Positions 9,439 through 20,280 of a stretch of 64,000 nucleotides of DNA are shown here, one piece after another (within the stretch, counting starts at the first letter, position 1; each line of letters starts with the position of its first letter). Under the pieces are notes generated by a model, which saw only the letters and a list, made by a program, of their open reading frames with translations, was not told the origin of the DNA and did no database searches. Origin of the DNA: Penium margaritaceum (Eukaryota > Streptophyta > Zygnematophyceae > Desmidiales > Peniaceae); contig SZWC01004981.1 in NCBI GenBank assembly GCA_023375785.1, positions 90,255 to 154,254 of the forward strand, read 5' to 3'. Both the position numbers and the translations under genes were made by a program.

Positions 9439-11210
9439 CTACTGAAACACATTTAATATGTTTCTAGCAGATTTCAGCCAACGACCTGTCTCCATCTCTT
9501 TCTGCATGCAAAGGAAATGTAGTGGGTAGATGTAGTTGCCTGTAGTTGCCTGTAGAGTTGAAAGAGGGAAATTGGATTTGAAGTTTTTGCAAAACTGATT
9601 CATACCTGGTGCAACCGTTTGCGCTCACGTTCGATCCATGGGAATATAGCACGCTCCGCTTCTGGTGGTGCGACAAAGGAAACCCGCGGCACAAAACATG
9701 AGTTTCGCTCGATTGGGATTCCAGCTAACGAGAGGCCGACATCACGGCAGACAAATCCCGTGTAACTGAAGGCGAGTGTGTCGTTGGTGCCTCCATGCCA
9801 CCTTCCTGCTGCTGCAATACTGCTGTGGCTACACCCATGGAGGGCGCAGTGAATGGCAGCCAATGGACGGAATGCATGGAGAACCTTCTTGCAGTTGACA
9901 CACGCGGCTTTGAAGATGTCTCTCACGTATTTCGACTGTGCTTGTTGCATAACTTGTTCATGGACGTCCCTCAAATTTGATGGCCAAAGGAGCGTGTCCT
10001 TCCTGTAAAAAATGCATTCTCTTTCTGGTTGGAAGTGAGGGTAGCCTGGACCAACTAGCTTCGGGCAACAACGATGGTGAGACATGACAAACCCCAAACC
10101 ACATCTCGGTAGTGAAGTCAAGAACCTCCTCATTGGCGACGTGGTTGCGAAAGAAGAGCCAGGTGGCGAGGGCCCCAACAGCACACATCTTCACTTTTCT
10201 ACCTTGGAACATGAAGCCGTATTCCACTCGCCCTAGCTGATTCGCTTTGCTTTGACGCGACAGGATGCAGAGACACATGCAGCTGTTCGGACCAATGGAA
10301 GTTGTAGGCATCTCTACAAGGAAAAGGTCTCCAAGCTTTGCATGTCGCGCGTCATCCCCTCGGTATAGTGCCTGTCGCATAACCTTGAATAGGCAGGAGT
10401 ACTTGAGGGGGTACTCCTTAAAGCCTCTCCTATCGACCTCCTCAACCGCTAGTTCAGACTCTGCCTGCGTGAGGTGATCAGCAATTGTGTTTTGCTGAGC
10501 ATCCTCCCCGAGAGCCCGACATTGCTCTAATTCTGTTCATGATACAGTGAGCGTCATGCCTCTAACATTTGCATGATCTTTCAATGCCGGTCCCAAGTCC
10601 CAACTGTACAGTTTCTCTAGAGTCCCCTTGGCATACTCTTATGCTGACTTGATCTGCTTTAAGTGCTGTCTTTTGATGACCTGCTTGCTATTTGTGTTCA
10701 GAACCTGACCTTCAATTGTACAGTACTCGATGTACTTTGCAATGAGATCTGAATGCGGGATAGGCCTCTTGTTGATGGAGGCGCACCACATGAAGAACAA
10801 GCGTCGTTGTTTGCGGTATGTGACTACAGTGGACCATGGCGTGTGACGAGTCAAGTCATCCCTGATGTGATTCCTGTCTCGTGCAGTGATGCGACCTGTG
10901 TCATCCACGGCAGCAAAACCTGATTGTGATGTCGACTGACTAGCCACGTTCGTGGTACGTTGTGTAGGTGCTACCCTACCGGGATACATCAACTCCGACA
11001 TGATTTCGGAGATGGTGAGCTGATGACCTTCTGGATCGAACAATCTTGGCTCATCTGCATCAATGTCAGCAAGCATCACAACCGTGGGCATCTCTAATTC
11101 TACCACGGCTTGTCGGACACGTCGCTGATACCTCGATGGACCATGCTGAATGACCGTGAAGATGCTGGCCATGAGCACCAGAGCAAAGAAGAAGTCCAAC
11201 ATGATGGCCT
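9439..11210 (-). pseudogene. Crypton/Ndc10-type tyrosine recombinase gene, degraded
   Basis: The N-terminal part (11210-10640) holds a core-binding-like helical domain (HTPWSTVVTYRKQRRLFFMW, later LIAKYIEYC). The middle (10480-10140) carries LGDLFLVEMP, then SRQSKANQLGRVEYGFMF and CAVGALATWLFFRN, matching the 'KTNQ.GR...HRD...CPVGALA.YLF.R' pattern of Crypton and Ndc10-like proteins. The C-terminal part (10140-9606) has VLHAFRPLAAIHCALHGCS, AGRWHGGTNDTLAFSYTGF and FVPRVSF..PPE...IFPWIE, which fits the H..R, GRW and Y catalytic region. A donor (CACCAG then GTATGA) at 9606 and an acceptor (TTTGCATGCAG) at 9502 define a 104 bp intron. A pyrimidine-rich acceptor sits at 11211. At least two in-frame stops in the middle and one frame change near 10140 show decay. 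The role would be DNA strand exchange in the nucleus for Crypton mobility, or a domesticated DNA-binding function. Confidence 0.65.
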
Positions 11211-11486
11211 GCAAAGAAAGAAGCAAATTTAACCGTCGTTTCAGCGGTGTTCATAGTTGAGTCCCCTCTCTCACCCAGACCATTTTGTCCCCGCGAGAGC
11301 TGCTTCCGAGTCCCCCCTGTCCCTCCCTCTCACTCGCGCGGCGTCCCTTTGGTGTAGGTATCCGTATGTTAGCCTGACAACCATCTACAAGATATTTTTT
11401 AGCAAAGTTGCTGACGTGTTTTGCTCGAGGCCACGTCGGCATATGTAATGCATTGCATTTCTTCCTTGTGTTCCCTACTGCCACGT
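11211..11486. other. upstream flank / intron of the Crypton-type gene
   Basis: Contains the intron acceptor TTTCTTTGCAG (minus strand) directly upstream of 11210 and C/T-rich sequence. No coding match is seen. Gypsy A is inserted at its right edge, so any first exon of the recombinase gene would now lie beyond 19648 or is lost. Confidence 0.4.
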
Positions 11487-11916
11487 TGTAACACAACGAA
11501 CTTTTGGAAACAGAACCTGAATTTCTGCAGTCAAGAAAGACACTCGCAATCATTACCTGATTGCAACAGTTCATGGACACTGTTCTGCGACCGACACCAT
11601 GAGGTCCCGTCAAGCTTGACCCAAGCGCGTGAAGGAAATAGTAGAAATCGAATCCAAATGACCATCTCGACAGAAAATACGGTCAGGAAGTTTCCATCGT
11701 TATTTGTAACGGAATACATAAATAATCACAAATAATAAAAAAAAACATAACCTTATAGAGAAACATCAACGTAGCTTCAAAAGGCGTGGCAAGCCATGAC
11801 GACTCGGGCAAGGAAAAGACCACTCCGACGAGGAGGAAGGTCATTCAGTTTTACAACGCAAACTTTTCCGAGCTCGCCGAAGCCTTTCGACACTAAGTTC
11901 GAGCTCTCGCATTACA
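11487..11916 (+). repeat. 5' LTR of gypsy A
   Basis: Starts TGTAACACAACGAAC and ends CTCTCGCATTACA. It matches 19221-19648 along its whole length, with shared blocks such as CAATCATTACCTGATTGCAA and AAGACCACTCCGACGAGGAG. Confidence 0.92.
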
Positions 11917-11917
11917 T

Positions 11918-11929
11918 TGGCATCAGAGC
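11918..11929 (+). other. primer-binding site of gypsy A (initiator Met tRNA type)
   Basis: TGGCATCAGAGC begins one base after the 5' LTR. It differs at one position from TGGTATCAGAGC, the complement of the plant initiator-methionine tRNA 3' end used by many plant LTR elements. Position and sequence agree. Confidence 0.85.
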
Positions 11930-13581
11930 TAGGTCGATCCGCTGACATCGCCGTCGTCTCAACTCCATCGTGACAATCCTCATACACAACAAGGAGTGGT
12001 GACTTGTTGGACGAGTAGCAGGTGACCTCGTGGTGGTGAAGGTGGAACGCCGCCCAGAGGTGTCCAAACTCCTCCACCTCCATGCGCGCACACCCCACCT
12101 CCACCAACCCAACCTACTTCTGCAATGTACTACTCTCACAAATGCCTACTGGACCAGCAAACTACCACAGCACCCTCTTGCTACAGCAACAAGGGAGGCA
12201 AAAGGGGTGAGCCAGGAGCCTTCAGCATTTTCTTTGGCTGGCATCCAACCCGGGAAGAACAAGGGACCCGTCAGTCCCTGGTTCTCCAAGCAGATAGGAG
12301 TAGGGAGAGCCATAACTTGGCCTTCGGTCCTCCGTTTTCTACGCCGTTTTTTTTGTTGGATCTGTAAAATCAGCTACTACCATTTTATGCCCCTTGATTT
12401 TATCATTGTACTATAATCTATGGCTTTTTTTCAAAAAAGTGGTTTTTACATTACAATTTCCACTCTAGTTTGCAATTCTGTCTCCAACCTGCCTTTCTAT
12501 GACTTGAATCAGACAACTGGTGCTGATAAACATTGCTTTTCCTCTCCCATTTTCAAGGGAAAAAAAAGGTGCAAGAGGTTTGGCTTGGAGCCACCTCGGT
12601 CCACCACGGGTTTGAAGCGAGGCACACATAGTCCAGTAGTGTGTCCTCCACCCAGTTAAAAAAAAATAAGAAGAAAGAAGAGAGAAAGAAGGAAGAGGGG
12701 AGAGGGGGTTGGAGGAGGAGGTTGGAGAGTGAGAGAGCCGAAGCAAGGCCTTGCCACAAGGATGGTCAGCCTTGGGACCGGACTCTCTGCGGTCTTTGGG
12801 TGCGCTCCAAGCACCAGCCCTCGTCGCTCCAATGAACGCACGCCCTTGGGATCCAAGGAGCGTTGCGGGACATTAGCGCCCGGCGCCTACCTCGTGAAGT
12901 CGCGCCAGGAGGCAACGACTAGACGGGGAGGTGCCCACCTGGCGTTGCCAAAGGGCGGAACGCCAACATCTCCAAAGCATGGACAATAGCGCGAGACGCT
13001 CGGCAAGGCGATGGAAAAGTCGGTCGCTCGCCGTCGAGCTCGGTTTTGGCAACGAGGCCACGCCCGCCCCGATCACTTGTGCAAGCGACGAGGGGATAAA
13101 GGCCACCAAGGGGAACATCACTCATGGTGATAACCCTGACAGGGTTGCCGAAGGAGACGAGCATGGAGATGAATCGCCCGATGAGCCAGCGGATCGCGTG
13201 GTCATAGAAGTATATCGCAAAGCTGACGATGAACCGGACGCACATGACACAGCCAGCAAGGGCCGTGAGGCGGGCAATTCCATGCCAAATGAACCAGAAG
13301 CAGGCGCTAACCAGGTGGAACGTGCATCTGACCGCGTGGACGAGGTGGGTTGTGCTCTGGTTTTGGCAGAAAAGGAGCGAGCCTGACCTGCAAGCTGGCC
13401 GAGTTCGGCGGCAGCGCAAAGTGCCCTCGACAACGCCGCGTGTCACCTGAACGTTGACGAACAACTCAATCACCTCCGCGCCCACCTCCCTCCTGAGGAT
13501 TTCCCCCTAGCCGCGACCTTCATGGGTGCGCTCGCACACGACGGTGACATGGTGCGCTTCACGCTTCGCGAATGATCGTTC
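11930..13581 (+). other. gypsy A leader and poorly preserved start of gag
   Basis: No conserved domain up to about 12700. From 12729 to 13560 the plus frames are charged and Ala/Glu/Asp-rich, as in the N-terminal part of many gypsy gags, but no motif allows a firm assignment. A purine-rich tract (GAAAGAAGGAAGAGGGGAGA) lies at 12660-12720. Confidence 0.5.
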
Positions 13582-14550
13582 ATGGTGCAGCGGATGAATG
13601 AGAAGTTGTACGAGGAGAACGGGAAGTTGATGCGTGAGGTCACGGCCGCTGACCACCGCGCAAAGATGGCGGAGCAGGTGTTTGAGGAACTTCGTGCCAA
13701 GGAAGCCAAAAACCAAAGTGTTGTGGTCAACGCAACAGTCGGTGCGGCGCGTCACGCAGCCGAGGTGGAGTTGGGACATATTTTGGAGCGCCGGGAGTGT
13801 GAAAGTGCAGAACGTGAACATGTGAACATTTGCGATACGCGGCGAGCTCCAATTGTCGATCATGCTCCTCGCATGGAACCAAATGCGCCTGAACCACGAG
13901 CTCATGCAACTCCAACTTGGACCCACAAGGAAGGCGGGACTGGCAATCGTGTGGTTCTTGAACCGGCCGACTGCTACGATGGCACGTGTGACGTCAACAC
14001 GTTCCTAATGATTCTCCAGAGGCACCTCCACCTTACTCGAATCGAGGAAGAGGAGTGGGGTACACAAGGTATGCTTTCCTTGAAACCAAAGAACCAGAAG
14101 CCGCAACACTTGGACCCCACTTGGGAGGAGTACTGCAAACTAATGCGTGAGCTGTACTCCAAGCATGCTGACTCGCAGAAGACAAAGAAGGAGCTCGAAA
14201 GCCTCATGCAAGGGAGCATGTTGATGGAGCGGTATGCCAAGGCATTTCTGAAGACTGCAAAGAAGGTCCACGATCGCTCCCTGATAGAGCAGGCCAAGAT
14301 TTACCTCTTTCAGAGTGGTTTGGCCAACCCTCAGCTGCAATTCTTGTGCCTTCACGACAATGGCAATGAGTGGAAGTCCCTGCACGCACTGGCAGCACAC
14401 GTGTGCGCGGTGTACAAGCAGAACTCCAGCCTGTGGGATCGTGATGTGCGTGAAAGCAAGCCGGCACGTGAGGTGCCATCAGAGCCAACGGGTGGTACAC
14501 CAAAGCGGGCAGCGGAGGCAACGTCTAAGCCCCTCAAGAAGTTCCGCTGA
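13582..14550 (+). pseudogene. gypsy A gag (retrotransposon gag-like domain)
   Basis: An open frame of 322 codons begins with a coiled-coil-like stretch (MNEKLYEENGKLMREVT). It continues into a gag core with LEPADCYDGTCDVNTFL, RHLHLTRIEEE, WEEYCKLMRELY and SLMQGSMLMERYAKAFL, the helical pattern of the Ty3/gypsy capsid-forming domain. It ends in a basic tail (KRAAEATSKPLKKFR). A G/Q-rich region follows at 14550-14990, where a zinc knuckle would be expected, but I cannot place one confidently. This is the best preserved part of the element. Confidence 0.8.
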
Positions 14551-15394
14551 CATGGTGGAGAGAACAACTCCCGCTCTTTTATCATCTGCAAACGCTGCCA
14601 CCAGGCTGACCCCAGCGTGACCAGTAGCAGCAATAGCGACAATAGCATGGCCAACAGCACGATCATGGTGTGCCCCAAGGCAGAGGCCAAACCGCTTCTA
14701 CGGTGGTGGCCAGAACAACTTCCATGGGGGCGGTCAGCACCAGGGTGGACAGCGAGATGGCAACGGAAATGCCCCTGCCGGCGAGGGACGCCCTCACGGG
14801 GGGCAGTGCCAGGGCCAGGCATTTGTAGCCATCTAGTATCAGGGGGCACAGGGTGGTCAGCGTGGACACGGACGCCCCCGTGATGATGACCAGGACTTTG
14901 AGGGAGATGCTGGGGGATGCGTCCTCCGTCCCCAGCATGGTCGTGAGCAAGATTTTCACGATCCCCAGTACCTACCGGTGGACTGCTACATGGGGTTGCG
15001 GTGAATCATCGGAATGATGAGGACAGGATGTTCATGTTTTGTGATGATATCAAAAACTTTGAATTTTATCAGCATGGCACTTCTCAACCATTTATGTGCC
15101 TTTCATGAATCCTGAGTCCCTCTACCATTATCGCTCATGCCCACTCTCATATGTGACCAAAGAAAACCTTGAAAATCGTATGAGCCAGGTTGTAACCACT
15201 AAAGAAAGTTGGCCAAATGTGATAGAAGCTGCACACAAAGTCCATGAGAAGAACTCTCATACGTCAACAACAGTGGCCGTGCCTGTGGGTCCATAAATGA
15301 ACAAAGTTGCATTTAAAGGATGGAAACTGCTAGCTTCATTCACCAAAGGACATTGCATGTGGGAACAATTCGATGACATGGTTGAATAATGAAA

Positions 15395-15910
15395 AAGCAC
15401 TCATGCTTATCGGATGTACCACCTCGAGGGCAAGCCTCCACTGAGCCTTTTCATACAGAATTCCAAAGCATCAATGACCATGCAATTTGATGGCAAGCTG
15501 GCAGGCGCCCCTGCATGCATCTTGGTGGATACTGGGGCGGATGAATCATTTGTGAGCGGTGCATTTGTACACACATGGCAATTATAGTACACGCCTTGCA
15601 TTGGCATAGTAGTCGTTGGTGATGACAGAGAGGTGCCAGTTCTTGGTGAGTGTGTAGCACGGCTCACACTGCCCGGCTTCACCTCCAGTGTCCGCCTCAC
15701 CGTGCTTGATCTCATGGACCCGTTTGACGTTGTGCTCGAAGTCCCGTGGCTTGTGCACCACAAGGCACTTATGTGCTTCGACTCAAAGACATTACAGATA
15801 AGCAGTGGAAGGAGAATGGTCACCCTGTCTCCAATCCCAAAAAATCAACGAACTGAAACGAAGGCTCAATCAAGCCTCTTGGCGCTCCAAGTGAAACGTC
15901 GACTTTGACA
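15395..15910 (+). pseudogene. gypsy A aspartic protease relic
   Basis: Shows the retropepsin active site ACILVDTGADESFVS preceded by TMQFDGKLAGAP. It is followed by CVARLTLPGFTSSVRLTVLD and the VVLEVPWLVHHK segment that in plant gypsy elements precedes the reverse transcriptase. Relic. Confidence 0.85.
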
Positions 15911-15944
15911 AGGGTGTCGTTGTTTTCTTGCAACCCTGAAGAAA

Positions 15945-16718
15945 ATGGATCAGGAGACAGAGGGTGAGGTACCCCAAGGGGTCGCAAACATACACTCAGA
16001 ATTCTCGGATGTTTTAGAGGTACCACCGGATGGACTAGCACCTCGTCGAACGATTGGACATGCCATTACGTTGGAGCTTGGAGTTGTGCCTCCCTTTCGG
16101 TCTGTGTATCATTTTAGTCCAGCAGAATGGCAAGAAGCAAAAGCCCAAATCAAGGAGTACCTCCAGAAGGGTTGGATTGAGCCAAGCTCTTCGCCCTTTG
16201 GAGCACCGATCCTGTTTGTGAACAAGAAAGATGGTGGCCTGAGGATATGCGTGGACTATCAGGTATTGAACAAACTCACTGTCAAAAACCGGTACCCGTT
16301 CCCGCGCATCGAGGACCTGTTTGACCAGTTTCAATGAGCAAAAGTTTTCACATATCTGGATCTATCATAGGGCTACCGTCAAATCCGGATCACGGAGGAG
16401 GATGTTCCCAAAACGGCATTCAGAAGTCATCTCGGACACTTCCAGTTTCGGGTCCAGTGCTTTGGACTGACGAACGCACCTGCCACATTCCAAGCAGTGA
16501 TGAACAACATCTTCCATGAACACCTCAGCAAGTTGGTCTTGGTGTATCTTGACGACATCCTCATCTTCTCTAATAAGCATGAAATACACGTGCGACACCT
16601 CCGAATGGTGCTTGAGATCCTTCGTAAAAGCCGCTTCTTTGCCAAGAGAAGTAAGTGCAAGCTTGTGCAGCCAGAATTGGAGTACCTTGGCCACGTCATT
16701 AGTGACGAGGGGATCTAG
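15945..16718 (+). pseudogene. gypsy A reverse transcriptase relic
   Basis: RT landmarks appear in order: [73 protein letters not shown], then the catalytic LVLVYLDDILIFS box and AKRSKCKLVQPELEYLGHVI. This is typical Ty3/gypsy RT. Interrupted in the middle. Confidence 0.92.
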
Positions 16719-17279
16719 GTGGACCCTCACAAGGTGCAGGTCGTGAAAGAATGGCCTCACCCCAAGAACGTGGGTCAGCTCCGCTCCTTCCTTGGAATCG
16801 CAAATTACTTTTGGCGGTTTATGAGAGGCTACTCCATGTTGGTGAGCCCTCTCACCACCCTGACCCAGAAGGCAAGCACATGGTTCTGGTCAGCAAAATG
16901 CGTTGAGGCTTTTGAGGCTGTGAAGGCGATGCTGATCTCGGCACCGGTACTTACACTCCCAAATCCAAAGAAACCGTGGGAGGTATGTTGTGATGCATTG
17001 GTTACAAGGTTGGGACCTGTGCTCATGCAAGACGGCCACCCTGTTGCCTACAAGAGCCGCAAGCTCTTAGATGCAGATACCAGGTATACCACTGGGGATC
17101 AGGAGTTACTAGCAGGCATGCATGCTTCAAAATCATGGCGATGTTATCACGAAGGGGCCAAGGGACAGATCACGTTGGTCACAGACCACAACCCTTTGAC
17201 GTTTTTTCAGACGCAACCAAACCTTTCACGACGGCAGGCGCGGTGGAGTGAATGCTTAATTCACTTCACATTCACCTAG
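16719..17279 (+). pseudogene. gypsy A RNase H relic
   Basis: An open 186-codon frame starts at the RT connection (VVKEWPHPKNVGQLRSFLGI, ANYFWRFM). It passes into RNase H with VCCDALVTRLGPVLMQDG.PV and Y.SRKL, then TTGDQELLAGMHA..WR and VTDHNPLTFFQTQPNLSRRQ. The order is standard for chromoviruses. Confidence 0.9.
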
Positions 17280-17449
17280 CACTACAAAACAGGGCGGGCT
17301 AATGTGGCAGACCCATTGAGTCGAAATCCAACACATGTGAGCCTCATGCTCAGCTAGAATGCGATCACAAATCAGCACTTTGCCGCTGTTGCTACGGTGA
17401 CAACATTGCACACAAACCTACTCTGCCCACCCCCAAGACCACTGGTCAG

Positions 17450-18500
17450 TGTGAACCCTTTCAAGAATCGCATTCGGATGGGCTATACTTTGGACCCCTG
17501 GTTTGCCAAGCCAAAGAACATTGAACGCCATGGCCTCGTGGAGGCTGCCGTGTTATACTGCCATGGCGAGTAGGTGGTGGTCCCGGTTGTCAATAACTTG
17601 CGACAAAAGATCATGTTCGAGTTTCATAATCCTCCCTCCTCAGGTCACATCGGATCAAAGAAGAAAGGACATGCTCTGGCTCAGCAATACTGGTGGCCAG
17701 GATGGAGCAGTGACGTCAAGAAGTACTACATGGGGTATGACCAGTGCCTTTGAAACAAGACTTTGAACAAGGCACCTGCGGGGATCCTCCAGCCTCTACA
17801 ACTCCCTGACATCCCATGGGAGTCAGTGTCCATGGATTTCATCATGGGACTCCCAGAGACCAAGAAAGGCCACAATGCCATCTTGGTCATTGTGGACAGG
17901 GCAACAGGAATGGCCCATTTCATGCCCACAACAACTCGCGTCACAGCGGAAGAGACTGCCAGGCTCTTCTACAACGGCATCATCAAGTACCACGGCTTAC
18001 CCATCTGCGTCATCTCCGACTGTGACCCACGCTTTGCAAGCCGGTTTTGGCTTGCATTGTAGGAACGGTTTGGAATGCGGCAAAGTATGTCCTCAACATT
18101 TCATCCCCAAACCGATAGACAAACAGAGTGCATGAACCGCACACTCGAGCAAATACTCCGCATGTACATTGACTCAACAATGGAGGAATGGGATGACTAT
18201 TTGGCCCTAGCCAAGTTTGCCATGAACAATGCGGTCAATGAATCAATTGGTTTTACCCCATTCTTCCTCAACCACGGTCGGCATCTGGTGGTATCCGTTT
18301 CAGTGGTGAAGTGCGGGGGCGGCCGTGATCAGGTGCCATCCGCCCAGGCCTTTGTCGAGCGTATGGATGCCCTTTGGTGGGATGCCAAGGCCCATTTGTA
18401 TGCGGCTCGACAGCGTCAGAAGGCCTATGCGGACCAGAGATGTCATGAGCTGACGTTCTCCATCAGAGATTGTGTGCTTTTAAGCACACGAAATTTGTGA
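17450..18500 (+). pseudogene. gypsy A integrase relic
   Basis: A degraded H2C2 zinc finger region (EFHNPPSSGHIGSKK, then the YY.GYDQCL end) is followed by the catalytic core: SVSMDFIMGLPETKKG, ILVIVDRATGMAHFMPTT, ISDCDPRFASRFW and MSSTFHPQTDRQTECMNRTL, covering the D, D and E positions. The C-terminal GPY-like region continues to 18500 (YADQRCHELTFSIRDCVLLS). It inserts the cDNA into chromatin. Confidence 0.9.
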
Positions 18501-18509
18501 CTGAAAACA

Positions 18510-18900
18510 TTGGGTGCACACAAGATGTTGCCGAAATGGCAGGAACCCTTCATGATTACACAAAAGTTGGGAATTGTGGCCTATTGGTTGGCTCTTCCAC
18601 CAGCCATGCACATCCATGAGACCTTTCACGTGAGTCTCATCGCACCCTACACAGCAAAGGGGTCTGTTCAGCCACCCCCTCTTGCTGTCCTCGCTGCGGA
18701 AGGCCAGTGTGAGGTGCACCGCATCCTCCAACACCGTGAGTGTAATTTGCACGCACGAGTGGTTAAGGAGTACATCATCCACTAGGGCGGTTGTGGACCT
18801 GACCACAACACTTGGGAGCCAGAGTCGCGAGTGCCAACTGCGGTAATTGCGGAGTACTGGGAGGAACTGGCTGCCCATCGGGACAAGCGTGCCCTCGAGG
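18510..18900 (+). pseudogene. gypsy A integrase C-terminus with chromodomain-like tail
   Basis: After PKWQEPFMITQKLGIVAYWL.LP and HETFHVSLI, a segment at about 18706-18840 reads CEVHRILQHRE, then VKEYIIH and DHNTWEPES. This matches the chromodomain pattern 'YEVE.IL..R......YLVKW.GY....TWEP' that targets chromoviruses to particular chromatin. The chromodomain is shorter than usual and degraded. Confidence 0.75.
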
Positions 18901-19220
18901 GTACTACACGGGCACGAGCCCCCTTGAGAGGATAACAGCACTGACCCTTGGGTTGATCTTTCGCTTACTCCGGACAGCTTGTCACGGGGATGCCTGGGCA
19001 CTTGTCGCGGGGTCGCTTCATGTGAAGGGGGAGGAAGCGTGGCCTTTGTTTCTTCTTTGAAAGCTGAACAATTTCTGAATTCTGAAATGTGCCAGACCAT
19101 GATGTTATCCTCTCCATGGACTGGCACTTTTATCATCAATGATAGATGGCCGCGTACAAACTGCCTCTTCACAAGAAAGAAAACCGAGTCGAGGACGATT
19201 CATAGCTAAAGGGGGAGGAA
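18901..19220 (+). other. gypsy A 3' untranslated region and purine tract
   Basis: No coding match after the chromodomain. The stretch ends in GCTAAAGGGGGAGGAA (about 19205-19220), a polypurine tract directly before the 3' LTR that would prime plus-strand DNA synthesis. A similar purine block (GTGAAGGGGGAGGAAG) occurs upstream at about 19021-19036. Confidence 0.75.
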
Positions 19221-19648
19221 TGCAACACAACGAAATTCAAGAAACAAAACCTTTAATTTTACAGTCAAGAAAGACTGTCGCAATCATTACCTGATTGCAA
19301 CAGTCCATGGACACTGTGCTACGACCGAAACCATGAGGTCGCGTCAAGCTTTATGCAAACGCGTGAAGGAAATAGTAGAAATTGAATCCAAACGACCATC
19401 TCGATGGAAAATACGGTCAGGAAGTCTCCACCGTTATTTTAACAAAATACATAAACAATTACACATAACAAACAAATCATATCTTTTTAAAGAAACATCA
19501 ACGTAGCTTCGAAAGGCATGGCGAGCCATGACGACTTGGGCAAGAAAAAGACCACTCCGACGAGGAGGAAAGTTATTCAGTTTTGCAACGCAAACTTTTC
19601 CGAGCTCGCCAAAGCCTTTCAACGCTAAGTTTAAGCTCTCATATTACA
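19221..19648 (+). repeat. 3' LTR of gypsy A
   Basis: Starts TGCAACACAACG and ends TCTCATATTACA. It aligns end to end with 11487-11916, and many of the differences are transitions. It is followed by CATGT, the second copy of the target-site duplication. Confidence 0.92.
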
Positions 19649-20280
19649 CATGTAGACTCCCAAGAAACAAACTCTTAGGCGTCAGACAATGTTTGCAAAC
19701 TGATGTTGACTCACTGGTTATGTCTAGAACTATGAATAGGAATAATTCCATGGAATAATGTACATCTGTTGATTTTTGTTCTTTATTTCTATTTGCTTCT
19801 ATCGACGGTCAATGATGTTACGAGGAACGATTAAGTTACAAGTGACCGTTCGACAAGAGTCATTTTACCTTTTAGCAATAAAATCGTAAACGTGACCGCA
19901 TACGTCATACATCACCTACGTGCTTTTATGACGTAGACCATAGGTTTGTTCGCGAACCAGACCCTTTTCCCTGTGACGAGCTCAATCCGCGCGGGCCTTT
20001 TCATACCGAATTTGAATGCCACTTCCATCGACGGTCCTCTTGTACAAAGAACTAGATGCGACACATTTTTTCTATTAGATGTTTTTCACATTTCACTAAT
20101 TTTCCACCCATTCCATGCATGCCTCGTCGGCAGACTTGCACCTGAGCGAAATTCCTCATTCCCACCTCGTCCTCGCTCGTGTGTGACCCCCACTTCACAC
20201 TTTTCAATGGTTCCGCCGCCATACTCGATCTCTTGAGTAGATCGACGGTGGAAGTGAGGTGTCACTACCAAGTTCCATCG
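19649..20280. other. spacer between gypsy A and the Harbinger pair
   Basis: No coding match. A short inverted pair TACGTCAT...ATGACGTA lies at about 19900-19940. The left terminal inverted repeat of the Harbinger element should be near here, but I could not identify it. Confidence 0.4.

Larger units (their letters stand above)
11487..19648 (+). mobile_element. Ty3/gypsy chromovirus (gypsy A), both LTRs present, coding region broken
   Basis: An 8.16 kb element bounded by two LTRs, with a primer site, gag, protease, RT, RNase H, integrase, chromodomain-like tail and purine tract in the standard gypsy order. The flanking pentamers CACGT (11482-11486) and CATGT (19649-19653) are a target-site duplication differing by one C-to-T transition. 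By eye the LTRs are about 85-90% identical, so the insertion is old. The coding region has about ten or more interruptions. Confidence 0.92.
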
